41,045 nt of DNA from Chloroflexota bacterium (GTDB lineage Bacteria; Chloroflexota; Dormibacteria; CF-121), in the NCBI GenBank assembly GCA_005880395.1, contig VBHQ01000078.1, positions 1 through 41,045 on the forward strand, given 5' to 3'. Below, one piece after another: positions 9,350 to 18,106 of this stretch. The notes below the pieces were generated by a model. The model ran no database searches and was not told where the DNA came from. It saw nothing but the letters and a program-made list of their open reading frames with translations. The first letter of the stretch is position 1; every line of letters begins with the position of its first letter. The position numbers and the translations under genes are program-made.

Positions 9350-10147
9350 GTGTCGCGTCTGCTCAGCCGCCCGGTCCTCTTAGCGCTAACGGCGCTGCTT
9401 TCAGCCGTGGCCGTTCTGCGCTTCGGGGTGCTTCCGACCATCCTCGTGATGATGGTCGGGGTCACGAGCGCGGTGCTCGTCGGCCGGCACCGGGCGGGTC
9501 GATTCACGGTGAGGCCGCGGGCGCGGCGCGGGCAGGAGTGGCGGCCGACCGTCCAGCACGCTGAGCTCCCGACGCCGGCGGATGACCCGGCAATTGGATA
9601 TCCCGAACCGAGCGTCGAGCAATTCGCAGCTCGGACGCCGCCGCTTGCGCACCTGAAACTGGAGGGCGGTTTACGGACCGCGCTCGATGGCTTCGCGCTC
9701 GGCCGGGCCAAGCGGATCGTCGAGGCCCCGGACCTCCTGTCCCACGCCGCCGCGGACGCCGAGTCGTGGCCTGTCGTTGAGCTCGCTGTCCAGAAGACGC
9801 TCGAGCTCGCGCGCGGGCGCGGGGTCGGCATACAGGCCGAGGGGCAGGTCGGCCTTCAGAAGGCCCTGGCGCTGAGCGCCGCTCGCGGTGTCCTGCTGGC
9901 TGAGTGGCGTCAGCTCGAGGACGGCAAGACGGTATGGGATGGTCCGGTCGCGCGCATTCGTGCCTCCGACGCCTTTACGATTCAGCGGGTCAGCGAAGCA
10001 ACGGAGCGCCAGCAGCTTCCCGATCTGTTCGCGGGAATCGCCCGCCGCCCGCAGGACTTCGAGGTCCGCCTGCTACTGCCGTACGCACTGACGACGGCGT
10101 TCTATCTGCGTCTGCAGGGAAACCCGCCGAACGCGTTCGCCGCCTAG
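9350..10147 (+). CDS. Hypothetical membrane-anchored protein
   Basis: Full-length ORF, two N-terminal TM segments, no antisense competitor with family signature. Confidence 0.7.
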   Translation: MSRLLSRPVLLALTALLSAVAVLRFGVLPTILVMMVGVTSAVLVGRHRAGRFTVRPRARRGQEWRPTVQHAELPTPADDPAIGYPEPSVEQFAARTPPLAHLKLEGGLRTALDGFALGRAKRIVEAPDLLSHAAADAESWPVVELAVQKTLELARGRGVGIQAEGQVGLQKALALSAARGVLLAEWRQLEDGKTVWDGPVARIRASDAFTIQRVSEATERQQLPDLFAGIARRPQDFEVRLLLPYALTTAFYLRLQGNPPNAFAA

Positions 10148-11244
10148 CGGGAGGCGACCCGCAGCGGCACCTCCTCATGGCGCCGGAGCGGGAAGCGGAC
10201 GAACGAGCGGTCGCCGATCCATTGTGTCGGCGGTGCCGCCCACCATTTGGCCATGCTGTTGAGCTGCCCCGCGTACTGCGACCGCAACCTCGAGAAGGCG
10301 GTCCACGATTCTTCGGGCGCCAGCAAGGTCCAGCCGGCGGCCGCCAACCGGCTGCGGGCATCGTCAAACTCGTATCGTTCGACTCCCGCATCGCCGTCTC
10401 CGGGAATGTGGAAAAAGCCGCTGAGATCTTCGACGAGGTGGGTCCCCATGGCGAACATCATCTTTGCCGGGCCCCGCGGGCCGTCGACCACCGTCGTGAG
10501 CAGGAGGGTGGTCGCGTCGAGCACCGCGCCCAACGCGCTGACCCACGACTCGTTGTCATGGGACGAACGGAAGTAGGCGAGGATCGGAAACGCCAGGTGG
10601 CTGTCGAGGACTTCCGCGCCCCATTTCTCCCATTCGCCGAAGAGGCGGGGCAGATCCTCCCGCAGGCCATATTTCGCTGTGGTCTCCAGGAGGCTGACTC
10701 CCGAAGGCGGTGCTCCAGCCCGCGCGTCGAGGGTGACGATCTGGATCTCACGCCGCTGAAACGACGCGTACAGCGAGAAAAGGAAGCTGATCGCGAGTGC
10801 AATCGTCCCCAGGCCGCAGGCGCCGGCAAGCAAGGCGAGAAAGCGGGCAAGGCCGGACGTGGCAACAACGTCTCCGAAGCCAATGGTCAGCACCGATGTC
10901 CCGGCGAAATAAAACGCGGTCGGAAAATCCGAGACGACTGGGTTCAGCTGATGGCGCAGCGCGAAGAAGATGAAGGCAAAACCGAGAATGATCCCGGTGA
11001 CCCACAGGACCAGTAACACGACGACGGCCATCGGCGCAAATGTCCCGAAGAGTCGCTCGCGCGCGCCGGACGACCCACTGCGGAGGCCAAGCCCTCGGCA
11101 GAGCTGCCAGCCGTTCCGAATCACCAATCGGCTCAGGCGATAGCGTCCCGGGGTGGAGCGGGGCACGACGACGCTCTGGAAGACGTCGTTGAGCATGTAG
11201 ATAACGAGCGCCACGCCAATGGTAAATTCGAGTGCCTCGAGCAT
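10144..11244 (-). CDS. Two-TM potassium/ion channel-like membrane protein
   Basis: Pore-loop signature FAGTSVLTIGFGDVVATSGLARFLALLAGACGLGTIALAISFLFSLY followed by a cytoplasmic domain. Confidence 0.75.
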   Translation of the reverse strand: MLEALEFTIGVALVIYMLNDVFQSVVVPRSTPGRYRLSRLVIRNGWQLCRGLGLRSGSSGARERLFGTFAPMAVVVLLVLWVTGIILGFAFIFFALRHQLNPVVSDFPTAFYFAGTSVLTIGFGDVVATSGLARFLALLAGACGLGTIALAISFLFSLYASFQRREIQIVTLDARAGAPPSGVSLLETTAKYGLREDLPRLFGEWEKWGAEVLDSHLAFPILAYFRSSHDNESWVSALGAVLDATTLLLTTVVDGPRGPAKMMFAMGTHLVEDLSGFFHIPGDGDAGVERYEFDDARSRLAAAGWTLLAPEESWTAFSRLRSQYAGQLNSMAKWWAAPPTQWIGDRSFVRFPLRRHEEVPLRVASR

Positions 11245-11257
11245 GAGGGCATAGTAC

Positions 11258-11341
11258 TGCCGGGACGGGGACTCGAACCCCGACGCCCTTTCGGGCAGGC
11301 GATTTTAAGTCGCCAACGTCTACCGATTCCGTCACCCCGGC
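11258..11341 (-). tRNA. tRNA-Leu (anticodon TAA)
   Basis: Reverse strand GCCGGGGTGACGGAATCGGTAGACGTTGGCGACTTAAAATCGCCTGCCCGAAAGGGCGTCGGGGTTCGAGTCCCCGTCCCGGCA: acceptor stem, anticodon loop CTTAAAA, long variable arm, GGTTCGAGTCC T-loop. 3' CCA not encoded. Confidence 0.97.
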
Positions 11342-11398
11342 GCGAGCAACATTGTAGGGCGCTGATCTTGAAACCCGTGGCGACTTGGGGTAGGCTGC

Positions 11399-12313
11399 TT
11401 GACCGCAGTGTTATCCGCAATTGGACGGACCGTCGGCCTGATGCTGATCGCCGCGGGCGCCTGCAGCGCCCTGGCATCCGCCGGCCCGATCCAGCCCGTC
11501 GAGGCCGTGCAGCCCCCTGACGAGATTGCGGCAGTAACCGACCTCGGCCCGCTCGAGCCCAGGCCGCCCCGGCTGCACCTGCCGCCCGACCCGACCCCGA
11601 GCCCAACCCCGGCGCCGACCATGGCGGCACCGGCAACCGCGCCGGTCCGTGTCGCCGTTGCCGCCGCCCGAGCGATTCCATTGCCGGTCATCGACGCCCA
11701 GGAAATCGCCCTCGTCAACCTGGACACCGGCCGGTTCCTCTGGCAATCGCATGCCGTCATGGCCTGGGCGCCGGCGAGCCTGACGAAGATCTTCACGGCC
11801 ATGGTCGCGGTCGATGTCCTCGGCATGAGCGCGACGGTGGCTGTCCCCTCCTCGATCAGGGCGACGTTCATCGCCGACATGAATGCGAAGGCCGCAAGAC
11901 TCGGCCTGCGCATCACGCATTTCCTCAATCCGACCGGGCTCGACCAGCCCGGGCATTACTCATCCGCCCATGACCTGGCGATCGCCGCGATGTACCTCGA
12001 ATCGCACTACGGCTCGTTGGTCACCATCGCCGCGACCCCGTCGATCACGTTCCCGGCGACGGCGTCGCACAAAGCCTTCAACCTCGTGAGCCTGGACAAG
12101 CTGCTCTGGACCTATCCCGGAACCTATGGCTTGAAAACGGGATGGACCGATGCCGCACTCGGCTGCCTGATCACGACCTCGAGCCGTGGAGGGCATCGCC
12201 TCCTGGCCGTGATGCTGGGCGCACCGGCGGGCACCGCCTATGCCCAAATGCCGAAGCTTCTCGACTACGGCTTCCAGTTACTTGGCGTGTTGCCCCGACC
12301 TCCCGTCCCGTAG
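11399..12313 (+). CDS. D-alanyl-D-alanine carboxypeptidase (DacA/S11 family), internally shortened
   Basis: SxxK (APASLTKIFTAM) and KTG (YGLKTGWT) motifs with LNPTGLDQPGHYSSAHDLA, but the SxN-containing segment is missing between VAVPSSI and RATFIADMNAKA. Confidence 0.85.
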   Translation: MTAVLSAIGRTVGLMLIAAGACSALASAGPIQPVEAVQPPDEIAAVTDLGPLEPRPPRLHLPPDPTPSPTPAPTMAAPATAPVRVAVAAARAIPLPVIDAQEIALVNLDTGRFLWQSHAVMAWAPASLTKIFTAMVAVDVLGMSATVAVPSSIRATFIADMNAKAARLGLRITHFLNPTGLDQPGHYSSAHDLAIAAMYLESHYGSLVTIAATPSITFPATASHKAFNLVSLDKLLWTYPGTYGLKTGWTDAALGCLITTSSRGGHRLLAVMLGAPAGTAYAQMPKLLDYGFQLLGVLPRPPVP

Positions 12314-12323
12314 CCGGCTAACG

Positions 12324-13487
12324 TCAGGCCGCTGGCGCGACCCGCGCCGGCCGCGTCCAATGGGCCGTGGCAACGGCGAGCGCCCCAACGCCGAGCAGCA
12401 CCGCCGCAAGACCGACCAGCCATCCCAGCAGCGGGATCGCCGTGACGACCGCGAGGACCAACAGTCCCGCCGCCAGGGCGATCGCGTCGTGGTAGCTGCC
12501 CCACCCGACCTGGGTGAAGAGGAGCCGGCCCACGAGAAAGGCTGATACGACGTACCCAAGGGCGCACACCAGAATCCAGAGTGGAATCATCAGCGCGCCA
12601 ATCCACCAGCCGCCGATCAGAATGCCGATGAGGAACACGACGAGCGCCACGATGGGCGTGGCGACCACGAGCGCGGCGCCGATGCCGAGACTGGCCCATG
12701 GCTCGGCGCGCAGCGTGTCGATGCTACGGCCGCTCAGCCGCGGAAGCAGGAAGAGGAAGATCAACCCCAGCGCCAGGATGCCGATCAGCGCCCGAAGCCA
12801 GCTAAAAAATCCGTTGGTCGCGTTGTTGGTCGGAGGACGGTGCTGCGTGGTGGTGCCATTGACGCGGGCGCCGTTCGCCAGCTCGACCTGGTTGTCGCTG
12901 GTGTAATCAAGGTTGCCGCCAATTTGCGCGCCGTCAAGCCGCAGGTGATCGACGCGGCCCGTCACGTTACCGCCGACATGATTGCGCAGGGTGAGCGTCC
13001 CCGAACCCATCGCCACGTTGCGGGTGATCGGTCCGGCGACGGTCGCGTTGCCACCGGCCACCACGAGGTCGCGGCCGATCGTCGCCCCCGAGCCGATGTC
13101 GACGGTTCCCCCGGCGATGACGATGTCGCCGGCCACCGGACCGGTGATGGTGAACGTGCCGCCGGCGGCCCGGACGCTGCCCCCGACATGCCCGCTGATC
13201 GTGAGGTTACCTCCGGCCACCATGACGTCGCGACTGACCGCCCCGGCGATCGTCACGGTTCCGCCGGCGACGATGACATTGCCATTCACATTGCCGTTGA
13301 CCGTGATCGTGCCGCCCGCGGCATAGAGGTCATCGTTGACCGTCTCCCCGCTTCCCACCGTGACATCGCTCCCCCGCCGAAGGTCGGCGGCGAGCACCGC
13401 GACAGGGATCGCGGCAAGCGCGCCACCGATGGTGAGGGCACCGAGCAGCAGGTAGATGCGGCGACGCACCGAACCGATCTCAGCCAT
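12324..13487 (-). CDS. Bactofilin-like/beta-helix repeat protein with C-terminal multi-TM domain
   Basis: Repeats GTITVNGNVNGNVIVAGGTVTIAGAVSRDVMVAGGNLTISGHVGGSVRAAGGTFTITG..., then four hydrophobic segments. ATG 13487 preceded by AGGAGGGG. Confidence 0.85.
   Translation of the reverse strand: MAEIGSVRRRIYLLLGALTIGGALAAIPVAVLAADLRRGSDVTVGSGETVNDDLYAAGGTITVNGNVNGNVIVAGGTVTIAGAVSRDVMVAGGNLTISGHVGGSVRAAGGTFTITGPVAGDIVIAGGTVDIGSGATIGRDLVVAGGNATVAGPITRNVAMGSGTLTLRNHVGGNVTGRVDHLRLDGAQIGGNLDYTSDNQVELANGARVNGTTTQHRPPTNNATNGFFSWLRALIGILALGLIFLFLLPRLSGRSIDTLRAEPWASLGIGAALVVATPIVALVVFLIGILIGGWWIGALMIPLWILVCALGYVVSAFLVGRLLFTQVGWGSYHDAIALAAGLLVLAVVTAIPLLGWLVGLAAVLLGVGALAVATAHWTRPARVAPAA
12960..13330 (-). 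repeat. Imperfect ~54-nt (18-aa) coding tandem repeats within the beta-helix protein
   Basis: Recurring V..(D/N)V.VAGGT.TI.G units at ~18-residue spacing, about six units. Confidence 0.65.
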
Positions 13488-13515
13488 GACCACCCCTCCT
13501 CGGCAATTCTCGCAT

Positions 13516-13551
13516 CTCCCTTCCCCTCTGGGGGCAGGGTCGGGGCAGGCC
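13516..13551 (+). repeat. REP-like GC palindromic element, copy A
   Basis: CTCCCTTCCCCTCTGGGGGCAGGGTCGGGGCAGGCC; shares consensus with copies at 17243 and 33745. Confidence 0.6.
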
Positions 13552-15067
13552 TCAGCCCATTGCGGCGTCAGGCTCGGCAGCGTCGGGCACCGGCACTTCG
13601 CCAAAAGCCGGTTGCGCCTGCCGGACTCGGGCCCGAAGTGGGACATCGGGCATGAACAGCGAGGCGATCAGCGCGAGCGCCACGAGCCCCACCGCCAGGA
13701 TGAACAGGTCGTGGAGCGTCAGGGCCAGCGCCTCGCGAATCGCATGCATGACCTGATCGAAGATCGGGATCGCCTGCGGCGGGAGCGTCGCCTTCGCCGC
13801 GGCGATCGCGGCGGGGTCGAACAGCGCATTGGGATTGCTGGGTGACGCCGTCGAGGGCAAGCTGAAACCCGCGGGCAGATGCAGGCTGGCTACCTGGGCC
13901 TGAATGGCCCCTGGCAGCCGCAGCGCCAGGAGCGATCCCAGGACCGCCGAGCTGACCGTGCCGCCGATGTTGCGCCAGAACTGAATCTGGCTCGTGCCGA
14001 CACCGAGAAAGCGCGCCGGTAATGCGCTCTGCACCGCATTGATGTAGAGCGGGAACGTGATCCCTAAACCGGCGCCCACGATGATGATGGCCACCGTGAG
14101 CGTGGCCTGCCACGTGGACGGCGATCAAGCCAAGCATCATCGGGGTCAGCAGTAGCCCGGAGTTCGTCACGCTGACGCCAAGCACGCCCTGGGTTTCCAG
14201 TGGGATGAAGATGATCATGCCGAACATCCCCAGCGCGCTGAAGAAGCCGACGATCATCGAGACGGCAAACGTGCGGTTCTTAAACAGCCTGAAGGGGACG
14301 ATCGGCTCCTTGACCCGCTGCTCGATCACGAAAAAGGCGATCAGCATCGCGGCCCCAAGCGCCAGCAGGCCGAGGACTTCGAACGACGTCCAGCCCTGGT
14401 CCTTGGCAACCGAGAGGGCGACGAGGATCGGGATGAGCCCGGCGGCCAACGCGGCCGAACCCCAGACATCGATGTCCCGCCAGGATGCCTTGGTCCGGAT
14501 GAAGGGTAGGAACCCGGCCACGATGATGACGCCGAGCAAGCCAACCGGCAGGTTGACGTAGAACACCCAGCGCCAGCCGAGGTTATCGGTGATGTAGCCG
14601 CCGAGGACCGGGCCGACGATCGACGAAAGCCCGAAAACCCCACCGAATAGGCCCTGCATCTTGGCGCGCTGAGCCGGCGGGAAGATGTCGGCCAGCACCG
14701 TGAAGGCCGACGCGAAGAGCATGCCGCCCATCAGCCCCTGGATGATTCGGAACACGATCAGCTGGTTCATGTCTTGCGAGATGCCACAGAGGGCCGAGGC
14801 AGCAACGAATCCGGCCATCCCGGCGATCAAAAATGGCTTACGGCCGAAGAGGTCGCCCATCTTGCCGGCGATCGGGACGACCACGGTCGAAGCGACCAGA
14901 TAGCCGGTGATCAGCCACGAGTACCGATCGAGGCCGTTGAGCTCCGAAACTATGCGCGGTAGCGCCGTGCCGACGATCGTCTGATCGAGCGCCGCCAGCA
15001 ACAGCGCCAGCATCACGCCGATGGTGGCGAACACCTTCACTCGAGTGGTCAATTCAGTTTGTGGCAT
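13552..15067 (-). pseudogene. DHA2/EmrB-type MFS drug transporter, frameshifted with internal deletion
   Basis: N-terminal ORF LDQTIVGTALPRIVSELNGLDRYSWLITGYLVASTVVVPIAGKMGDLFGRK...LLLTPMMLGLIA, then out of frame STWQATLTVAIIIVGAGLGITFPLYINAVQSALP (ORF 13552..14094). Confidence 0.88.
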
Positions 15068-15653
15068 GCGTCTTCGCCTCCTCGGCGTTCATTGCCTGGA
15101 TGAGCCGCAAACAGATGTCCCGAAGTTGAACCAACTCGGACGCTGCAAGATTCCTTGTCAAACCCTGCTGACCGAGCGAGGCATCGCGCCAGAGCGCTTT
15201 CACTCGCTCGCGACCCGGGTCGGTGAGCTCCGCGTACACCGAGCGGCGATCGTCGGGGTCATCAACGCGTCGAACCAGCCCGTGGCGTTCGAGGTTGTCA
15301 ACCAGGCCGGTCACCGTCCGCGGTGACACCTCGAGCATTTCCGCAAGTTCCCCCATCGTCATCCGGTTCCCCTCCGCGTGCTGGAGGCGGACCAGGATTT
15401 GAAATCGGCCCTCGCTCAGCCCATGCTGGTCGGCCCAGCGCTCCATCATGAGGTGCATCTTCTTGCCGAGCATGCGAACCGCCGCCAGGGCTTCGGTTCC
15501 GGCGTCGACCCGACGGCCCGTGCGCTTCAGGAGCTCGCGGATCCGCGGGTCATACCGGCAGCCATCGGCATCCATGGGATAGTCGATTGCGCCCAGATCG
15601 AGATGGGATATCACGGGACGGACCTTTTCCTGGCTCATCTTTTCCTTACTCAT
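15054..15653 (-). CDS. MarR family transcriptional regulator
   Basis: HGLSEGRFQILVRLQHAEGNRMTMGELAEMLEVSPRTVTGLVDNLERHGLVRRVDDPDDRRSVYAELTDPG. Start at ATG 15653. Confidence 0.93.
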   Translation of the reverse strand: MSKEKMSQEKVRPVISHLDLGAIDYPMDADGCRYDPRIRELLKRTGRRVDAGTEALAAVRMLGKKMHLMMERWADQHGLSEGRFQILVRLQHAEGNRMTMGELAEMLEVSPRTVTGLVDNLERHGLVRRVDDPDDRRSVYAELTDPGRERVKALWRDASLGQQGLTRNLAASELVQLRDICLRLIQAMNAEEAKTHATN

Positions 15654-15705
15654 ATTTACTGGGCTCAATATTACCCGCCTCAGGGACTTCACGCCAGGCC
15701 CTTCC

Positions 15706-17210
15706 TCAGGCCACCGACGCCGGAGTCTCCACCTCGGACGCAGCGGCCAGTGATGCACTCGCGCGGCGGCTCCGAATGGCGACCGAACCGATCGCGGCCA
15801 CCAGGATCACGGCGATCGCGAGCGCCATGGTCGGCCGCATCGCGTCGACAAACGCCTGGGTGAAGACGGCGTGCGCCACCTGCTGGATCTGCTGGGCGAT
15901 CTGCGCCGGGACGCCGGCTGGTAACGCGACATTCGTCCCTGTCTGGCCACGGCCGATTTCGAGTCCGCCTTTCGCCGCCTGGCTGAACCCGGCAACGAAC
16001 GGGCCTTGCACCGGCTGCGGCAACTGCGCCGAATAGCTCGCCGCGCGGCTGTGCAGGTCGGCCGCCAGCTGGTTCTGAAGCAGCGCGCCGATCGCCGCGC
16101 TCCCAATCACGGCCCCCAGCTCCTGCACGGTGCTGATGACGCCCGAGGCCACGCCCGCCAGCCGCGGTTGAAGGTCACGGGTCGCAAGGCTGAACACGGG
16201 AGTCCAGATCCCCGCCATCCCGACGCCGGCGATCACCAGGCCCGGCACGAAGCTCCAGCGATTCGAGGCGACCTGCGCGGTCCACGCGATATAGGCGATC
16301 CCAATCGCAAACAGGCTGAGTCCAGCGATCAGAATGTATTTCGCGTAGCGATTCGCGAGCGCCGCAGCGCCGCCCGACATCAGGATCATCGCCAGCGGCT
16401 GAGGCGCGATGGCCAGGCCCGCGGCGAAGGCGCTCAGTCCAAGGACGGACTGGTAGTAGATCGTCATCGGCAGGAAGACGCCGACGATCGCGAAGCCCAT
16501 CGCGAGCATGACGAGGGTCATCAACGTGTAGTTCCGGTCCTTGAAGACCGCGAACGGCAGCAGCGGCTCCTTGTCCTGGCGCCGCCACTGCACGACGAGA
16601 AAGAGGAGCAGGACGGCCACGCCGGCCGCGATGATCTCGGGGATCGTGATCCCTGCCCATACGGTTCCCCATTCGTACCGTTGCCCCTCGATCAGGCCGA
16701 AGACGACGCCGAGCAATCCCGCGCTTGCGAGCGCGACGCCGGCGAAATCCAGTCGATGACGAAGGCCCGGTCGCAGGTCCGGGATGAACGCGAGCGCGAG
16801 CACGAACGTGATCAGCCCGATCGGTAGGTTGATGTAAAAGATCCAGCGCCATCCGAAATTCGTGACGATGAACCCGCCCAGCACCGGGCCGAGCAGCACC
16901 GCGAGCCCCGCGAGCGAACCGTAGATCGCAAAGACGCCGCCGCGGCGGTCAGGCGGAAAGAGCGAGGTCATGATCGGCAGCCCTTGCGGCGCGAGCATCG
17001 CGGCGCCGAATCCCTGTGCGCCACGGGCAAGGATGAGTTGCGTCGGGTCATGGGCCAGCCCGCTGAATGCGGAGGCAATCGTGAAAACGACCACGCCGGC
17101 CGCGAACATGTTGCGCGGCCCGAAGATGTCGCCCAGCCGTCCGGAGGTGATGAGCAGCACGGCATAGACCATGCCAGCCAGGGCGCGGACGATCGACGCG
17201 TTTCAGTCAT
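15706..17210 (-). CDS. MFS drug transporter (DHA2/EmrB type), probably N-terminally damaged
   Basis: MVYAVLLITSGRLGDIFGPRNMFAAG...RGAQGFGAAMLAPQGLPIMTSLFPPDRRGGVFAIYGSLAGLAVLLGPVLGGFIVTNFGWRWIFYINLPIG. TM1/TM2 region absent; a separate ATG at 17210 (MTET) is in another frame. Confidence 0.85.
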
Positions 17211-17242
17211 GGGTGATCAAACCCTCCTTATTCGGTTCACGT

Positions 17243-17276
17243 CCCTCCCCCGCGGGGGAGCGTCAGGGTGGGGCCG
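17243..17276 (+). repeat. REP-like GC palindromic element, copy B
   Basis: CCCTCCCCCGCGGGGGAGCGTCAGGGTGGGGCCG. Confidence 0.6.
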
Positions 17277-17390
17277 CCTGGCTATACTCGGCTTGCGCGG
17301 CCTTGAGGCCAGGTCCCTTCGCGGATCGACTCGAGGAACACGACCTCTGACGGAGTGCTCAGAACACTTCGCCGGAGGTCGTCATCGTTT

Positions 17391-18023
17391 TCATGCCTCA
17401 CCCCCTTTTGTTGGGCCTTCAAATTGGTCGGACACCGCCTGCATGTGATCCTTTGTGATCCACAGGCCGCCCGCCTCGATGTCGCGCACCAGCCGGCGAA
17501 TCCAATCCAGTTCGGCCTGCTTGATCGCTTGGGCGTACTCGCCTTCGATCAGGAAGAGGCGCGGCAGGCCCATTTCGAGAAAGGTCTTCAACTGCTTCTC
17601 CGACCCGGCGATCTGGCCATCGAGCAGCGCGCTGCGCACCTTGAGCAACCGGACGACTTCGTCTTTCTCGAGAATGGCGCAGAACGCCAGGGCCGCACCA
17701 AACTGGGGGTACTCGTTGATCGGTTCGGCGAGTAACTCGCGCAGCCAGGCCAGGATTTCCTCCCGACCAATCTCCGTAATGGCGTAGACGGTCCGCTCGG
17801 GGCGCCGACCTTCCCGACTCGTCGCCTGGGCATTGATGAAGCCACCCTGCTCGAGCCGCTCGACGGTGTCGTAGATCGAGCCGCCCTTGAGCTTGATGAC
17901 CTGGTCGTGTCCCCGCTCCTTCATCTTCGACTTCATCTCGTACGGGTGCATCGGGTGCTCCATCAGCAGGTTCATAACGGCCAGCGCCAGCGGGGTTCTC
18001 GGCAGCTCTCCCTTAGTCGCCAT
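17391..18023 (-). CDS. PadR family transcriptional regulator
   Basis: LALAVMNLLMEHPMHPYEMKSKMKERGHDQVIKLKGGSIYDTVERLEQGGFINAQATSREGRRPERTVYAITEIGREEILAWL. Confidence 0.94.
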   Translation of the reverse strand: MATKGELPRTPLALAVMNLLMEHPMHPYEMKSKMKERGHDQVIKLKGGSIYDTVERLEQGGFINAQATSREGRRPERTVYAITEIGREEILAWLRELLAEPINEYPQFGAALAFCAILEKDEVVRLLKVRSALLDGQIAGSEKQLKTFLEMGLPRLFLIEGEYAQAIKQAELDWIRRLVRDIEAGGLWITKDHMQAVSDQFEGPTKGGEA

Positions 18024-18027
18024 CGTT

Positions 18028-18043
18028 TAGTCGATGTCGACTA
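18028..18043. promoter_or_regulatory. Probable PadR autoregulatory operator
   Basis: TAGTCGA-TG-TCGACTA, perfect 7-bp inverted repeat 4 nt upstream of the padR start; second palindromic half-site CGACTAGTCG at ~18052-18061. Confidence 0.65.
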
Positions 18044-18106
18044 TACCGCGCCGACTAGTCGCTGTCAAGTATGGCCTGTGATTCCAGGCCCAGACTTAGT
18101 TGCCCC

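Noticed and set aside
8212-9831. 539-aa minus-strand ORF
   Set aside because: Antisense to the clear thiolase gene.
11258-11341. tRNA-Leu as an integration site of a mobile element
   Set aside because: No integrase, no repeat of the tRNA 3' end and no mobile genes nearby.
12960-13330. Tandem repeats as a CRISPR array
   Set aside because: Repeats are imperfect and in frame within a coding sequence, with no spacer structure and no cas genes.
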